Shown: piece after piece, positions 24,086 to 35,875 of the stretch
Position numbering within the stretch: the stretch's first letter is position 1
How the letters are laid out: each line of letters begins with the position of its first letter
DNA from: Chelydra serpentina
Lineage: Eukaryota; Chordata; Testudines; Chelydridae
Direction: 5' to 3'
Length of the DNA stretch: 64,000 bases
Assembly (NCBI GenBank): GCA_037349315.1
Contig: JBAIAC010000019.1
Coordinates: forward strand, 21,620,001-21,684,000
Notes under the pieces: generated by a model
What the model saw: only the letters and a program-made list of their open reading frames with translations
Databases searched by the model: none
Told to the model about the DNA's origin: nothing
Position numbers and translations under genes: made by a program

Positions 24086-24940
24086 GATCATAGAATCATA
24101 GAATCTCAGGGTTGGAAGGGACCTCAGGAGGTCATCTAGTCCAACCCCCTGCTCAAAGCAGGACCAATCCCAACTAGATCATCCCAGCCAGGGCTTTGTC
24201 AAGCCTGACCTTAAAAACCTCTAAGGAAGGAGATTCCACCACCTCCCTAGGTAACCCATTCCAGTGCTTCACCACCCTACTAGTGAAAAAGTTTTTCCTA
24301 ATATCCAACCTAAACCTCCCCCTCTGCAACTTGAGACCATTACTCCTTGTTCTGTCATCTTCTACCACTGAGAACAGTCTAGACCCATCCTCTTTGGAAC
24401 CCCCTTTTAGGTAGTTGAAAGCAGCTATCAAATCCCCCCTCACTCTTCTCTTCTGCAGGCTAAACAATCCCAGTTCCCTCAGCCTCTCCTCATACGTCAT
24501 GTGCTCCAGCCCCGTAATCATTTTTGTTGCCCTCTGTTGGACTCTTTCCAATTTATCCACATCCTTCTTGTAGTGTGGGGCCCAAAACTGGACACAGTAC
24601 TCCAAATGAGGCCTCACCAGTGCCGAATAGAGGGGAATAATCACGTCCCTCGATCTGCTGGCAATGCCCCTACTTATACAGCCCAAAATGCCGTTAGCCT
24701 TCTTGGCAACAAGGGCACACTGTTGACTCATATTCAGCTTTTCGTCCACTGTAACCCCTAGGTCCTTTTCTGCAGAACTGCTGCCCAGCCATTCGGTCCC
24801 TAGTCTGTAGCAGTGCATGGGATTCTTCCGTCCTAAGTGCAGGACTCTGCACTTGTCCTTGTTGAACCTCATCAGATTTCTTTTGGCCCAATCCTCTAAT
24901 TTGTCTAGGTCCCTCTGTATCCTGTCCCTACCCTCCAATA
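24086..24940 (-). mobile_element. CR1 LINE, 5'-truncated
   Basis: The plus strand begins with repeated ATCATAGA units ('atcatagaatcatagaat'), the reverse complement of the CR1 3' tail, followed by 'ctcagggttggaagggacct' and the CR1 3' UTR. The coding part follows upstream on the minus strand. The element stops near 24940, so only about 0.85 kb of a LINE of several kb is present, typical of incomplete target-primed reverse transcription. CR1 is the dominant LINE of turtles, crocodilians and birds. Confidence 0.95.
24174..24938 (-). CDS. CR1 ORF2, C-terminal part of the reverse transcriptase (partial)
   Basis: 254 codons are open to a natural stop. The product is the C-terminal end of the CR1 ORF2 polyprotein, an endonuclease/reverse transcriptase that copies LINE RNA at the nicked target. 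Visible landmarks: '[20 protein letters not shown]' at the start (residues 11-30), '[10 protein letters not shown]', '[20 protein letters not shown]', '[19 protein letters not shown]' and '[17 protein letters not shown]', all characteristic of this family. The endonuclease and the catalytic YADD part of the polymerase are missing through 5' truncation, so it cannot be active. The first Met is internal and simply the first available codon. The absence of frameshifts suggests a fairly young copy. Confidence 0.9.
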   Translation of the reverse strand: MEGRDRIQRDLDKLEDWAKRNLMRFNKDKCRVLHLGRKNPMHCYRLGTEWLGSSSAEKDLGVTVDEKLNMSQQCALVAKKANGILGCISRGIASRSRDVIIPLYSALVRPHLEYCVQFWAPHYKKDVDKLERVQQRATKMITGLEHMTYEERLRELGLFSLQKRRVRGDLIAAFNYLKGGSKEDGSRLFSVVEDDRTRSNGLKLQRGRFRLDIRKNFFTSRVVKHWNGLPREVVESPSLEVFKVRLDKALAGMI

Positions 24941-25934
24941 CTTATTGAATTTGGTCAAACACAAAGTAGAAGTTATTCAAACATGGTTCATCGTGTCAAA
25001 GGGAGGCCTATTCAGAAAATATTTAGCTGGTGGATCAATGCCCCAATCACTCAGCTGACCATAATGGAATCCATGCAGTATGTTGGATCAATGTAGGTGT
25101 TGTGCCTGCGGAGTGCACTCCATGTGCTAAAAATCCTTATAAATATCCTTTAACAAAGCTGAACAGGTCACTCTCACAAAGATGTTCAATATCTTCTCCG
25201 GGATCATCTTTTCATGCAGGCAGAGCCTGTGCTATCAGATGCCTCATTAGCAACAAAAGCAGCAGCAGTTGTAGGTTGAACTAATGTAAAAGTTGTTACG
25301 AAAAGTTCAGTAAGAGTCATACCTCAACAGGGGTGTTGTGAGACTTCATGACTGTAAAGTGCTTGGAAATTATTGGCACAAGTTCAGTGTGTGGATTGTG
25401 GGGGGGAGGTGTGTGGCTTTAAGCCAAATCCAACCCTGGGGACATTGGTGCATGTTTAGTCCACATCATAAATCAGAACTACCTTCAGGTTGCTCTAGCT
25501 TGTGTTAGTTGTCAATGGCCTTCAAGGCTGCAGGGGCCAATCAGTTGCACACAGTGGTGCCTTCTGCCCAACCTGTTGGTCCTTCGGGATCAATCAGCAG
25601 GACACTGGGGCACTCCAGCAACATCTTCAACCTCCTTGTCGTGCTAGCTATGTGCCAGCAGTGGGGAGGATGGTGATGTATGAGCCACAATCACCTACAC
25701 AGGCAGAATGCTTGAGTGGTCAGACCCACTTGATTTAAAGCTGCTTTGCATTATCAGCGCAGCACAAAGCAGCCCTAGTATGCTGCAGAGTTGAGGCCAA
25801 AATATTTAAAACTTCTGAGATCTTATAGGGCAAGCTGCAACTCACTGCAAATGTTGATGGTCGTGTTATAAGTCCTCTCCCAGACTTTAGTCAGGCAGGT
25901 AGCTCTCGTCCCTTCAATATTCTAGGGCCTGCTG
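24941..25934. other. Mostly unassigned; MIR-like tail at 25318-25390
   Basis: 25318-25390 has 'cctcaacaggggtgttgtga' and 'tgtaaagtgcttggaaatta', like the 3' end of a MIR. Nothing else recognised. Confidence 0.4.
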
Positions 25935-26085
25935 GCAGAGCCGGCGCTAGGCATAAGCAGACTAAGCAATTGCTTGGGGGCCCCGAGCAGCTCAAGGGGG
26001 CCCTCCATTAATTATTAGTATGTTTTGGGGAGGGGGAGTGTACAAGAATATTCCTACTTAGGGCCCCCAATGGGCTGACTCCTCC
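25935..26085. mobile_element. hAT-type element, end fragment
   Basis: Starts 'cagagccggcgctaggcata' and continues 'agcagactaagcaattgctt', then 'gggggccc', a terminus I associate with an abundant turtle hAT family. The opposite end and target duplication were not found, so the right limit is approximate. Confidence 0.5.
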
Positions 26086-28189
26086 TTTGCCTGCTGCTAT
26101 GTCACATGCAAGAGAGAAGCAAGCCACACCACTAGAATGCAAGTGTTCACACATTAACATTCGTATTCTTGATTGGGAAACACATCAGAATAAAAACAGA
26201 AAACAGGAGAAAAATGGAATCCTGTCAACACAGGACGAGATTGTTCTGAAAACAGGAAACAAACAAAAAACCAAAAAAAGCCTATTCATGTTCCAATTAC
26301 AGGTTAAAGAGTCACAGTCTTTTAGAGCTAACTTACTGCAAATAGTTAAAATTAGAGCACAGACTTGAAATCAGTTCAAAGATCACAGAATTTAAATAAG
26401 AGTTTTCAGGAAAAAAATATCTCCATCGTCATATTCGGTGGACAGAAATGTGAATGACTTTAAGAATAGATGGGTTATTTTCTCCATACTGTTGAGTCAC
26501 AACATTATAATTGGGCTTTCCAGAAAACCAACACTCTCGTAAATACAGATATGCCATCTTGAGTTTCCTGGCATTTCAATAACACTAATTGTCCCTCCTT
26601 TTTTCCTTGCTGCTGTTTGCCATATTTCTTGGAAAACAACAGCTGTGTTTATTCTAATAGCGGCATGCTGATGACTTGATGAGAGGCTAATCTGCAGGAA
26701 TTCCAAGTGTGACTGTCCTGTAGATATCCTCTCAAAACCCCAGACAGTATTTTTTGGATGATACAAGTCCTTGGGAAGACTTCCATACTCTTCTAGTCCA
26801 TCTGGAAGGTTTTCCTTATTTCAGCTGGCTAGTTCATTGAATTTCTTGCAATGTATATCTCATTTTTCAGTTCTGGTGGAATAATTTCCCCATAGATCAT
26901 TGTCAAAAAGTAATTCTGCAACATGAACAATTTCAGTCCACTACCTTCTAAGCAAAGGGACTTAAGCAGTACTTTGAATTACAATAGAAACAAGCCATAG
27001 CATTCATCTAGAAATCAGGGCAATAAATTCAGTGGGTTTGTCAGCATTCTCTGTGAAACAATGCAAGCTTGAGACTGCATTATAACTTAGTAAGCAGTTT
27101 ACATAATATATCAAATGATCCAGAAAAAAAAAAGAACTATATGGGCAACTGAATTAACCACTTAGATTCAAAGAGCAGGCTTTCACAGTGGTGCACAGAC
27201 CGCAAGGCATGCATCTACTCTTCAGATCAGTCAGAACTGCACAGATAAATCCCCTCTTGTTACTAGAAAAACATACCACAACACATTTTTTTCTGGACAG
27301 TTTTTCTAAGACTGGGTGAACCAGTGTGGAAAAAAGAGAGTCACCTCGCTATTAACCCTTGACTCACTAGACTTTTCACCTTTTTTGTTAACGCTGCTCT
27401 TCAAAAATGTTTAATGCCTACAACATAGGAATTGAAATGAGGAGTAAGAAAGAAAAAGCTACACAATAAACAGAGAAATACACACAAACCACAACACAGA
27501 AGCATGCTGACATATTTGCTTTATGTAGGTGAAAGGAAATAGTATGGTTCTGGAGTCTAATGACCTAACATCAGAGAGCAATGTCCTTTAACACGAAGGA
27601 CTCCAGGTAACTCCCTCAAAATGCTGGTCATAACATTTCCAAGTGTTATTGTACATTTTTCAGTTGTCTTCCTCTAAAGGCTAGAGTATCACTGAGAGAG
27701 CTAGCCTATAACAAGGCTCCAGAGCAGGCTGGGAGAGAAACTGTGGTGCAGGAGGCATAATCCTATTTCCAGTCTCTCCACTGCTCTAGAGAAGGAGTAA
27801 AAGGTGACAGGTCTACATATGGGGCATCATATGCTCACCAATGTAACAGATACTTTGGGGGAGCAGAATCCAGGCTTTGCTCACTTCCTCCCTCCACCCC
27901 ATCCCTTGCCCCAACCTGTGCAAGGAGGGATGGAGCACCTCTACTTAGCCCGCTTCCCACTGCACAAGGTAGCCTGGTGCCCTGGCATGAGAGAGTAATG
28001 GGGCATGTGACTGGGCAGTAGTGTATAGTGGTCAATCCACCCTGCCTTATGACATGGCCCTATAAATGTTTGAAAGGTTTTATAATTATATAAGGATGTA
28101 AGGGGGATATGGATAGTGAGGAAGTAGTCTGGGAATGAGTGGTGCTTGGGAGGTAATCTCATCACTGTATCATTAAGGGCTGAGGGCCG
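26086..28189. other. No feature recognised
   Basis: AT-rich sequence. 26400-26800 looks complex and non-repetitive, but no exon or element can be supported. Confidence 0.35.
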
Positions 28190-28640
28190 GAAGCCTTCGC
28201 CCTCCATCCCCCCTAACCAATTGGGAATAAACTGGGAGAAGGGGACCAGCATAAATGCTGCCTTCTCTTTCACAGCAGGGCAGATGCCCTCTGAGCCTGA
28301 GGACTAATTGGGGAAGATGGGTTGGTTGAGGGAGAAGCCGGCAAAGGTCACAGGTGGCTAACTTACATCCAGTTCCCAGGAGAAGAGCTGGGGACTCCTG
28401 TTTTGAGAGATCAGGCTGGGACTCTTATCTAGACCCAGAGAGGGGTGACCTGCGGCACTTTGGTCAAAAGACTTAATAAATCAGACCCCACAAAGGGGTA
28501 CATCTCTTGAACCAATCTAATCTGAGTAACTGATTGAAAGAACATGAGGGGCCCTGAGCGCAATGCACCAGAGAGCCATTAGGGGGCCACAAAGGGGCAT
28601 GCTGGAAGGCAGCATCCCATGACATACCTATAGGTTAGGT
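28190..28640 (+). repeat. Possible LTR-like repeat
   Basis: Less AT-rich tract with 'agagaggggtgacctgcggc' and an AATAAA in 'gacttaataaatcagacccc', the style of a terminal repeat with its polyadenylation signal. No boundaries or partner copy found in the window. Confidence 0.3.
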
Positions 28641-30147
28641 ATGTACAATTTATAAGGTACAAATAATAAAAACAACTAAGTCACCAGGCGTTTTGCCCTC
28701 GATCTTCAACAAGCACAGGATCTAGCCCAAAGTGCCCAGCTCTGCCCTGCATAGAGTCAGAACTGCATACTTCCTGTGTCTTGCACCTAACGGACATGGG
28801 TTTCGATTCCTTCCACATACGCATTACATTCCCAACCCAAATGCTGATTTTGAAACAAACCTAAAGTTCCTTTTCAGCCTTGTGGGGTGATGGCCAGCCC
28901 ACATCCATCTCTAATAAGAAACATATTCAAAGATAACGTGTCTGCCCAGCTGGGGGTTGTGGCAGTCATGGTCTGCTTTAGCCATAGTTGTACATAAACA
29001 TTATCTGTTCTATGTCCACTATTCTCTAAAATGGATGTCATTATTCTGGACACCCGTGAATCACACTTTGATGTAAAATAAACTATGGGCTAGAGGAAAC
29101 ACATTTCAGAGGTTACAGATGAAAAGAGGAGATTACTTCCGCACAAGGGAAGTATGAGAGTTTCCACTGATGCAGAGTTAGTGCCTTACTTTTATATAAA
29201 ATGTAATAACATTTATATAACTTGGATGTATGTGTAATGTACAATAAAGAGGGATTTATCTGCCACATTAAGCCACATCTGGAGTGAAGTGTGACAGCTG
29301 CTTATTAGTGCACAGCAACAGTAAACCGCAGTTTTAAATGAATACCATTACTGTCATGGCTTGCAAGCAATCAGAAAGATTACTATTCTTGTAATGTTCA
29401 TTTCCTTGTTAGAGACAAGAACTGAGGCACACACAGAGTAGCCTACTTTTATTTACATTCTAGAAAAGGAGCGTTAGATGGCAAAACGCAAAGTTGAGCT
29501 TTGTACCCAGGTCACTATGCGGATTCCAGCAAACAACTCTGTGACTAAACCCTTTTCTCCTCTCAGACATTTTTAAGGGGTGTTCATTTATGAAAGCTCC
29601 TTAAACAATCCTTCCCACATTATATGAACTTGGCTGCTTCAGGACACAAAGGGAAGACTATTTGAATTCAGGTATCAGCAGCACTTGCTATTGAAAACAA
29701 GGGCTCAAGTGGGCTAAAGGATTCATTCCATTAACCATTTATTGCATTTCTATATTGACTAAGCTCTATCGATGGTAGCTCTTAATGCCTTCAGCATGTT
29801 CCCATCCTAGATATTTATTTCAATAAAGTTATTAATTTAAGCTTTATTCCTTTAGGCATATTAAATATTACTATTGTCTTTGCCCTAATACTACAGAAAT
29901 TGCCCTCATTTGTTCAGTCCAAGTTTCGAAGTTCATAATGTAAGAACCATCTGTCACCAAGAGTAAACTGAATTATTTTTAAACACAATTTACATATGGC
30001 ATTTCTAACCTTACTATTAGCACTGACCATCTTACTGAAGAGTGATATTATTTATGACACTGGCAATGTGAAAACCCATTGAAAGACTGTATACCCAGAT
30101 CCAACCCTGCTTTATTAATGGTTTAAGAATCATAAGAAAACAATCTA
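28641..30147. other. No feature recognised
   Basis: AT-rich sequence; nothing supported. Confidence 0.4.
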
Positions 30148-30230
30148 AACCCACATCCTCAGCTTCTGTAAATCTGCAAAGATACACTGAAGTCAGTGCA
30201 GCTACCTAACCAGCTGAGGATCTGGCACCT
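30148..30230. repeat. Short palindromic (MITE-like) repeat
   Basis: 'acatcctcagcttctgtaaa' faces 'cctaaccagctgaggatctg'; centre 'actgaagtcagtg'. Same family as 8655-8745. Confidence 0.5.
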
Positions 30231-32149
30231 AATATTTAGTATTTTAAAAATGGAATTATAAAATGTTATTTCTTTTAAACCATTAGTGAAGCTGGTGAGA
30301 TGCTAGTTTAGATCTTGCATGCTGGGTTCTCACACAGATAGCATCACAATGACAATTTCTTGGCCCAACAGTTGGTCCCAACAATAGGCTCAGAAATATC
30401 CTTTGCAGCTGATTTTGTTTGTTTCTTACTTTTTCAACTATCATATTACTGGACTGTGCAAAAGAGACGCAGTTCTCCTTTAAGCTGGTGAATCATATTT
30501 TGTTGGGTAACTCAGTAGGTCTAAATGAAAAATCTCTAAGAGTTGTAGATACAATTTAATGCTAAAAACAGAGGTTATGTTTCTATATGGGGAATGCTTG
30601 ATTTAACCACACCTATGGCAATCAATTGTTTGCATACCACATTGTCATACATCATTCACTGATACTTTATGTGCTCATATGGGTACATCTCACCAGAATA
30701 CCACAAGCCCACATTAACAGGGCAGCAGGGTAAAGTAATTCAGCGTTCACTCACACATGCAGTGTATGGAAGTTTGGAGTGAGATCACAGGATGCTAGCC
30801 CAGCTGGGCTTCACTGATCTCAAACATGGAAATAATGGGATCCTGGGTAAACAAGAAAAGAGGTCAGAGTTTGGATCTGGGGTCAAGTGGAAACTTGCAG
30901 TGAGAGCCTGGAGGGGTTCGAGTATTGTTTGACAGGTAGCATTTCAGTTAATAAGGATACTTAATCTACTCGATCATTAACAAGATAGGGTGCACTTTCT
31001 GCCATAGTTCACTAATACTATTACTCAGTTTGTGCCACTCAGTCTTTGGCATCACCCGCCTGCCTTTTAAGGCTTTGTTCTATAACAGGTACTTATACAA
31101 GGCCCAGTGCTGTGGCATCTGAGTGCCTGTTGTTCAATTATTATTTCTTTTGAACCCACTTTGGGTTTTTTCCTCTGAGCCCCTCTCCTGCCTCAAGCTC
31201 TTCTCCAGATGCGCTTCCTTTAGGGAAAGATTCCAACTAATTCGACTTGTTCTTCCCTAACCACGTTATTCACATTGTTGAGACACTACACTCCCATGGC
31301 TTCTGCTGCTGTATGGTGCTAACACAACACTCCTCATATGGGGCCTGATCCAAAGACCAATGGAAAAATTCTTATGGACTGCAATGGGCTTTGAATCATC
31401 CCCCAGTGCTGTAAGGATCTAGCTTTCTGTCATACAGGACAATAGGTCACATCCGTGCTTATTTAATGAAAACACTACCAACAATCTGCCCACAAGGGCA
31501 AGTGAAACATATGCAAGAAATGATTTGTGGTGTTCATAGGTAGAAGTAGTGCACTAATATTTTCCAATAGTCTCACATCTATTAGCCAAAAGGTTTTTTT
31601 ACCAGACTGGCAGGTGGAGTGGGACCTGCTTACCTGAGAAAACCTCTCTCCCTCATGACGTACTACCACATCTGCAGTCCGCAGAGACGCTTCAGCTGGA
31701 TCCCTCTCATTCTAAAGAGAGGAGCTGCTGGAACTTGCTTCACCCCTTTGGTCTGAAATAGCCAGAACCTGGGACCTTCCAAGCATGCTGTAAAAATCAT
31801 TTATTTGACAGGGGTCTCGGAGACGGCTGAGAGGTGTGTTCCTTGAGCGGTTAAAGTATCTGTTTTGCTGCTTTGGTTTACTGCCAGGCTGAGTTAACTC
31901 ATCATTTGTATATGCTTCTTTTTTGCTGCTGGATGGTAAACTTTTGTGATTTTAAGTTTAGCGATAAAGGTGTGTAGAGCTTTCTCTATGGGTGATTCAT
32001 ATTACTTAAATCTCAATAAATGATTTTTTTTTTTTAAAAAACATAAGTTACCAAATAGGAAACAGAGCAGCCAATAAAATGGCATAATTGGTACTGCAGG
32101 AGCCTTATATCTTTCCCCCCTTAAAATATAAATGTTAGCTAAACAACAT
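30231..32149. other. Mostly unassigned
   Basis: 31335-31400 ('ggggcctgatccaaagacca' ... 'gggctttgaatcat') is a degraded palindromic repeat. 32018-32045 is a T-run followed by an A-run. Nothing else recognised. Confidence 0.35.
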
Positions 32150-32240
32150 TGTCTAACATTGGCAGCAATGGTGTTTGCACAGCACCTAGCACCATAGGCT
32201 CCTGTTCCGTGACTGAGGCTTTTATAGGGCTATGAGACTA
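32150..32240 (+). repeat. Ancient amniote repeat copy
   Basis: 'tttgcacagcacctagcacc' and 'gttccgtgactgaggctttt' follow the same order as the family at 2105 and 19045. It ends just before the 7SL-like sequence. Confidence 0.5.
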
Positions 32241-32244
32241 AAGG

Positions 32245-32486
32245 GCCTGGTGTGGTGGCGCGTGCCTGTAATCCCAGCCGCTTGAGAGGCTGCAGCTGGC
32301 GGATCGCTCAGGAGTTCTAGGCTGCTGTGCGCTATGTCAATCGGGTGTCCAGTGCTACTGACAGCTTGGCCAGCAGGTAGTTGGAGGACTGGCTAGAACA
32401 ACGCATCTGATGTGTTGTGATCGGCGCTCTCTCGGTGAGGGCTGATAGACCGATCAGTGACAGTGATGAGAATAAAAAAAGATAAA
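32245..32486 (+). pseudogene. 7SL (SRP) RNA-derived sequence, Alu domain conserved
   Basis: From 32245 the sequence follows vertebrate 7SL RNA for about 105 bases. Signature blocks in order are 'ggtggcgcgtgcctgtaatc', 'ccagc', 'gaggctg', 'ggatcgctcaggagttc', 'gctgtgcgctatg' and 'atcgggtgtcc'. This is the Alu domain and holds the internal Pol III control region of 7SL genes. After 32350 similarity falls away: the SRP54-binding core with its GGAAAC-type motif is not seen, and the total is about 230 rather than 300 bases. The second half can form its own hairpins (TGATCGG/CCGATCA, and GCTCTC/GAGGGC inside it). An A-rich tail (32471-32486) suggests retroposition. Either a decayed 7SL retrocopy with an internal deletion, or a 7SL-headed SINE. 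Confidence 0.8.
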
Positions 32487-33165
32487 TTATGTGTGCTTTA
32501 TTGTAGATTGAGACATTCAAACATAGTGGTGCTGTATCTAAATCCTCATCTTGCTTTTTAGAGGGCAATGGTTATTTTCTGCTATGTCAATATTGACTAG
32601 ATAGCTAAGTCTTATTTAATATTCTTATAGCTTTGTGATCACTGATGAAGTCTAGCATCAGACACCCCCCATGATACTGTGCAAAGCTGAATTACACGCA
32701 AAGCAGCTGGTGCTGGAAAAGCAGGAATATATGCAGTATTCACGAGTTGACTTATCACTAGCAATTCTGTGTTGGAAAGGGTTAGCATGAAGTTTTTAAT
32801 ACAACAGCTGACTAAATCTCTCTTAAGCTAGCCAAGCTTTCCCATTTAAGCACATGTAATCAGATTTCCAAAGCCATAAAGGTGGCCCTTTTTGTTATAA
32901 ACTCTGTAGCCTTAAAATACCTGCTTCCTATCCTATAAGATAAATATGTTCTTTATCTACAGCTGACAGCATCCAATAATCAAGATATTTCTTAGTGAAG
33001 TTGAGTTAATCCAGCAAATACACAACACATTAAATGGACTCTCATAGAAAGAGTTCTCCAGATTTTATATTTTAGCTGTTTAGTTTTGCTAAGGGCGGCA
33101 TGAGTAATGATTGCCCTAACTGCAGGATAAGGATAGCCATTTATTCTATATTCTGGGTCTAACAC
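32487..33165. other. No feature recognised
   Basis: AT-rich sequence; nothing supported. Confidence 0.4.
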
Positions 33166-33712
33166 TTTTAAAAGGTCACCGTCACCTCCTGAGCACCTCC
33201 TGGTGGTTGAGTGTGGCTCTGTTGTGGCTTGCCTCAGTTTCTCCCTTGATGTGGTAAGAATCAGGTCACTTTAACAGCCTGGTCAAAGGCCTTCTGAAAG
33301 AGGCAATTGCACAGTGGTTAAAAGGCTCTTACCTCAGGCAAAACTTAAAAATCCCCAAATAAAAGTCTCTGAGTTCTAACAGCAGCGCCCTCTGCTGTAA
33401 GGCCTCAGACTTCTCAGCTGTCTGGAGAGCACTGCAGTCTTTCCCTTGCTTGCTTAAGGTCTGCTCCTGACCAGAGAGCTTTGCAGTCTCTTTTCTTTCT
33501 GTTTAGAGTCAGAGACTCAATCTCTCTCAGCCACTTATCCAATTAACCATCCACACAGGTGGATCTGGGTTGGCTTAGTCTCTTTAGCAGAGCCTGTCAC
33601 AAGGACCTCTTCAGAGAGCCAATCCCAGTGGCAGATACATTTAGGCACTTGAATCCTAGAAAACAGTCAAGACCAAAACTGGATCAGTTCTATCAGTTCT
33701 ATCCTATACCTA
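33166..33712. repeat. Possible LTR-like repeat
   Basis: A tract of moderate GC ('aaggtcaccgtcacctcctg', 'ggccttctgaaagaggcaat', 'cagcagcgccctctgctgta') with the texture of a terminal repeat. It runs up to the MITE at 33715. No ends or coding sequence found; weak call. Confidence 0.3.
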
Positions 33713-33714
33713 CG

Positions 33715-33999
33715 AGGCTGGTCTACACTAATCCCCCCGTCGAACTAAGATACGCAACTTCAGCTACGTTAATAACGTAGCTGAAGTCGAAGTCTCTTAG
33801 TTCGAACTTACCTGTGGTCCACACGCGGTGCGCAGGCTCCCCCGTCGACAGCGCTTACTCCTCGCGGCGAGCTGGATTACCAGCGTCAACGGGGGAGCAC
33901 TTCCTGGTTCGATTTATCGCATCTAGACAAGACGCGATAAATCGAACCCAGAAGATCGATCCGACGCCTCCGATCCAGCCGGTAAGTGTAGACTAGCCC
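33715..33999. mobile_element. CpG-dense Harbinger-type MITE
   Basis: Ends GGCTGGTCTACACTAAT and TTAAG..-type 'aagtgtagactagccct', inverted repeats carrying the GTCTACACT core shared with the autonomous Harbinger at 56184. A 29-base perfect-arm palindrome lies at 33758-33786, and the same palindrome is in the copy at 60711. Roughly 28 CpG in 285 bp against a CpG-poor surround suggests a recent insertion. It has no coding capacity and would depend on transposase made elsewhere. The 3-bp target duplication is not clear. Confidence 0.8.
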
Positions 34000-34099
34000 T
34001 CTGGGTAAATAAAAATATTTAAGCTTACAAATCAATTTTACCCCAATAAATTAATATGCATTGGTATTCAATACAGGAGTGTTTCTTGTGGGTTATTAC

Positions 34100-34320
34100 T
34101 AGATCTGGGCAAATAATGGAATTTTCAGTTTGCTGCCAGTTTTAAAAAATAATCTTTTTGGGCCAAACCTTAAAAAAAAAAAAAATTAGTGAATTGAAAA
34201 GCCAAAAAAAATTCAAATTGAAATGAGTTGAAATGTTTTGGCATTACTGACAGGAAAATTTTAAATCAAAACATTTTGAGCCAAAAAATTCTGTTTTGAC
34301 TTTCAGGTCTTTTGACAAGA
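34100..34320. repeat. A/T-rich interspersed repeat, family uncertain
   Basis: Runs of 'ttttgggccaaacc', 'gaaatgagttgaaatgtttt' and 'aaaattttaaatcaaaacat' give internal inverted similarity like an AT-rich hAT-type non-autonomous element. Termini not found. Confidence 0.3.
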
Positions 34321-34362
34321 GCAAGCAAAGGATTCACATTAGGCCTACCCCTAAATGATCTT

Positions 34363-34494
34363 TAGCCCAGTGATTAGGGTACTCACTTAGCATATTAGAG
34401 ACCTGCATTCAGTTTTCCCCTTTGCCGGATGCAGAGAAAGGATTTGAACTTGGGTGCCTACCATTGCAGGAAAGTGCCCTAGTCACTGGGCTAT
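34363..34494. repeat. Fold-back repeat
   Basis: The arms 'tagcccagtgattagggtac' and 'gtgccctagtcactgggcta' pair over about 17 of 19 bases and enclose about 90 bp. Probably a short non-autonomous element. Confidence 0.6.
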
Positions 34495-35695
34495 GGGAAG
34501 AAGTAGCAGACTTCATATGAGTAGACTTACAAGAGTAAGTCCCTGTGCTACTTAAGCAGTAGTGGAACTAAATATATCCATTTGCATCTGAGAAAAGCAA
34601 CAGAACACAGAGTAGAACCTGGATGTATTAAAGTGTAATGCCATATGATGGCATCACTGGGTGATATCACACAGCACATCTAAACAGGAATGTGAACACA
34701 AAGGGAAGAAAGAGCTGAAGCCCCTAATCAGATACACAGCTTTCTTGCCATGGCCTTTTTTTTTTTTTTTATGTTGGCCCAGACTCCTACTGTTGCTATT
34801 TTTGTGTCTGATTTGCCCATGCACTTCACTTTAGTTCCCCAGTCATCTGGTAAGCTTCTAAACAGAACAGAAGGACTGTTTTAACTATATGCTGTAATGT
34901 TTCTTTGACAGTTTCAAGAGTATTTTTTGTTTCTAAATGTTAGATTTCTTGCCTTCATATAGTTCACAATCAAAAAGGGAAAGGACATTATTTAGCTTCT
35001 AAGATCTTCTTAGGGCTGATGTATTGCTTTGGATACTGATATGAATGGGTGCATAGTCTCAAAACTTTAGTGCAGGAGATTATATTTATTTTCTTTATCA
35101 AGCAAAAAGAAATAATGTTGAATAGAAGGTGTGGAAGTGAGAAAAAAATAATTTCACCTTTTTCCCACCCTGAGATTCATGTCAGTTAGCAGCCCTTCAC
35201 TTGCTGTTGGTGAAGGAAGAGGAGGCTACATATTTATTTCTTCAAATGCTATCCCAAGATTCCACACAGTGTGTTCTAGAATCATTATCACTCCTGTTTT
35301 GCTATATTTGTTGAACTGCAACAGCCCTATGTTTTAGCTTTCTCCGTGGAGTTTTCTTCCTTCATATTAATGGATACATATCACAAAGCTAGTTAATTTA
35401 TACAGTATCTATTCATGTAGTATAAGATAGGACTGCACATACAAGGACAAACCTAGACTTTTCTCTGAAATTGTCTAAAATTGGTTCATTTCCTAACAAT
35501 AAGCATACGCAGTCTCATTAGCAGACATCTTTCTTGATGACCAACATAATGACCATTCCAATGCATGCTGATAAAATTCTTATGCCACACCCTCATGTAC
35601 TTATGTCCATGGAGGAATGCATTCCAGGAGGTGGCAGGATGAAGCAGCTTATATTGGGGTTCGCTGTACCATACACTAGGGACAAAATCCTACCT
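34495..35695. other. No feature recognised
   Basis: AT-rich sequence, with a T-run at 34757-34770; nothing supported. Confidence 0.4.
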
Positions 35696-35875
35696 GGGTG
35701 CTATTCCAGGTTCAGCCACTGCCTTTCTGTATGACCTTGGACAAGTCACTTCACCACTCTGGACCTCAGTTTCCACATCTGTAAAGTGGGGATAACGATA
35801 CTGGCCTCCTTTGTAAAGTGCCATGAGATCGATTGGTGAATGGCACTATATAAGAGCTAGGTGTTATTATTATAC
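35696..35875 (+). repeat. MIR-type SINE
   Basis: Long, well-ordered match: 'ttcagccactgcctttctgt', 'atgaccttggacaagtcact', 'cacatctgtaaagtggggat' and 'ggcactatataagagctagg'. It includes the 3' tail. Confidence 0.75.

Noticed and set aside
32418..32470. Hairpin downstream of the 7SL block as an independent small RNA gene
   Set aside because: Considered as a snoRNA or other small RNA, but no complete box or terminator set is visible; kept as part of the 7SL-derived unit.
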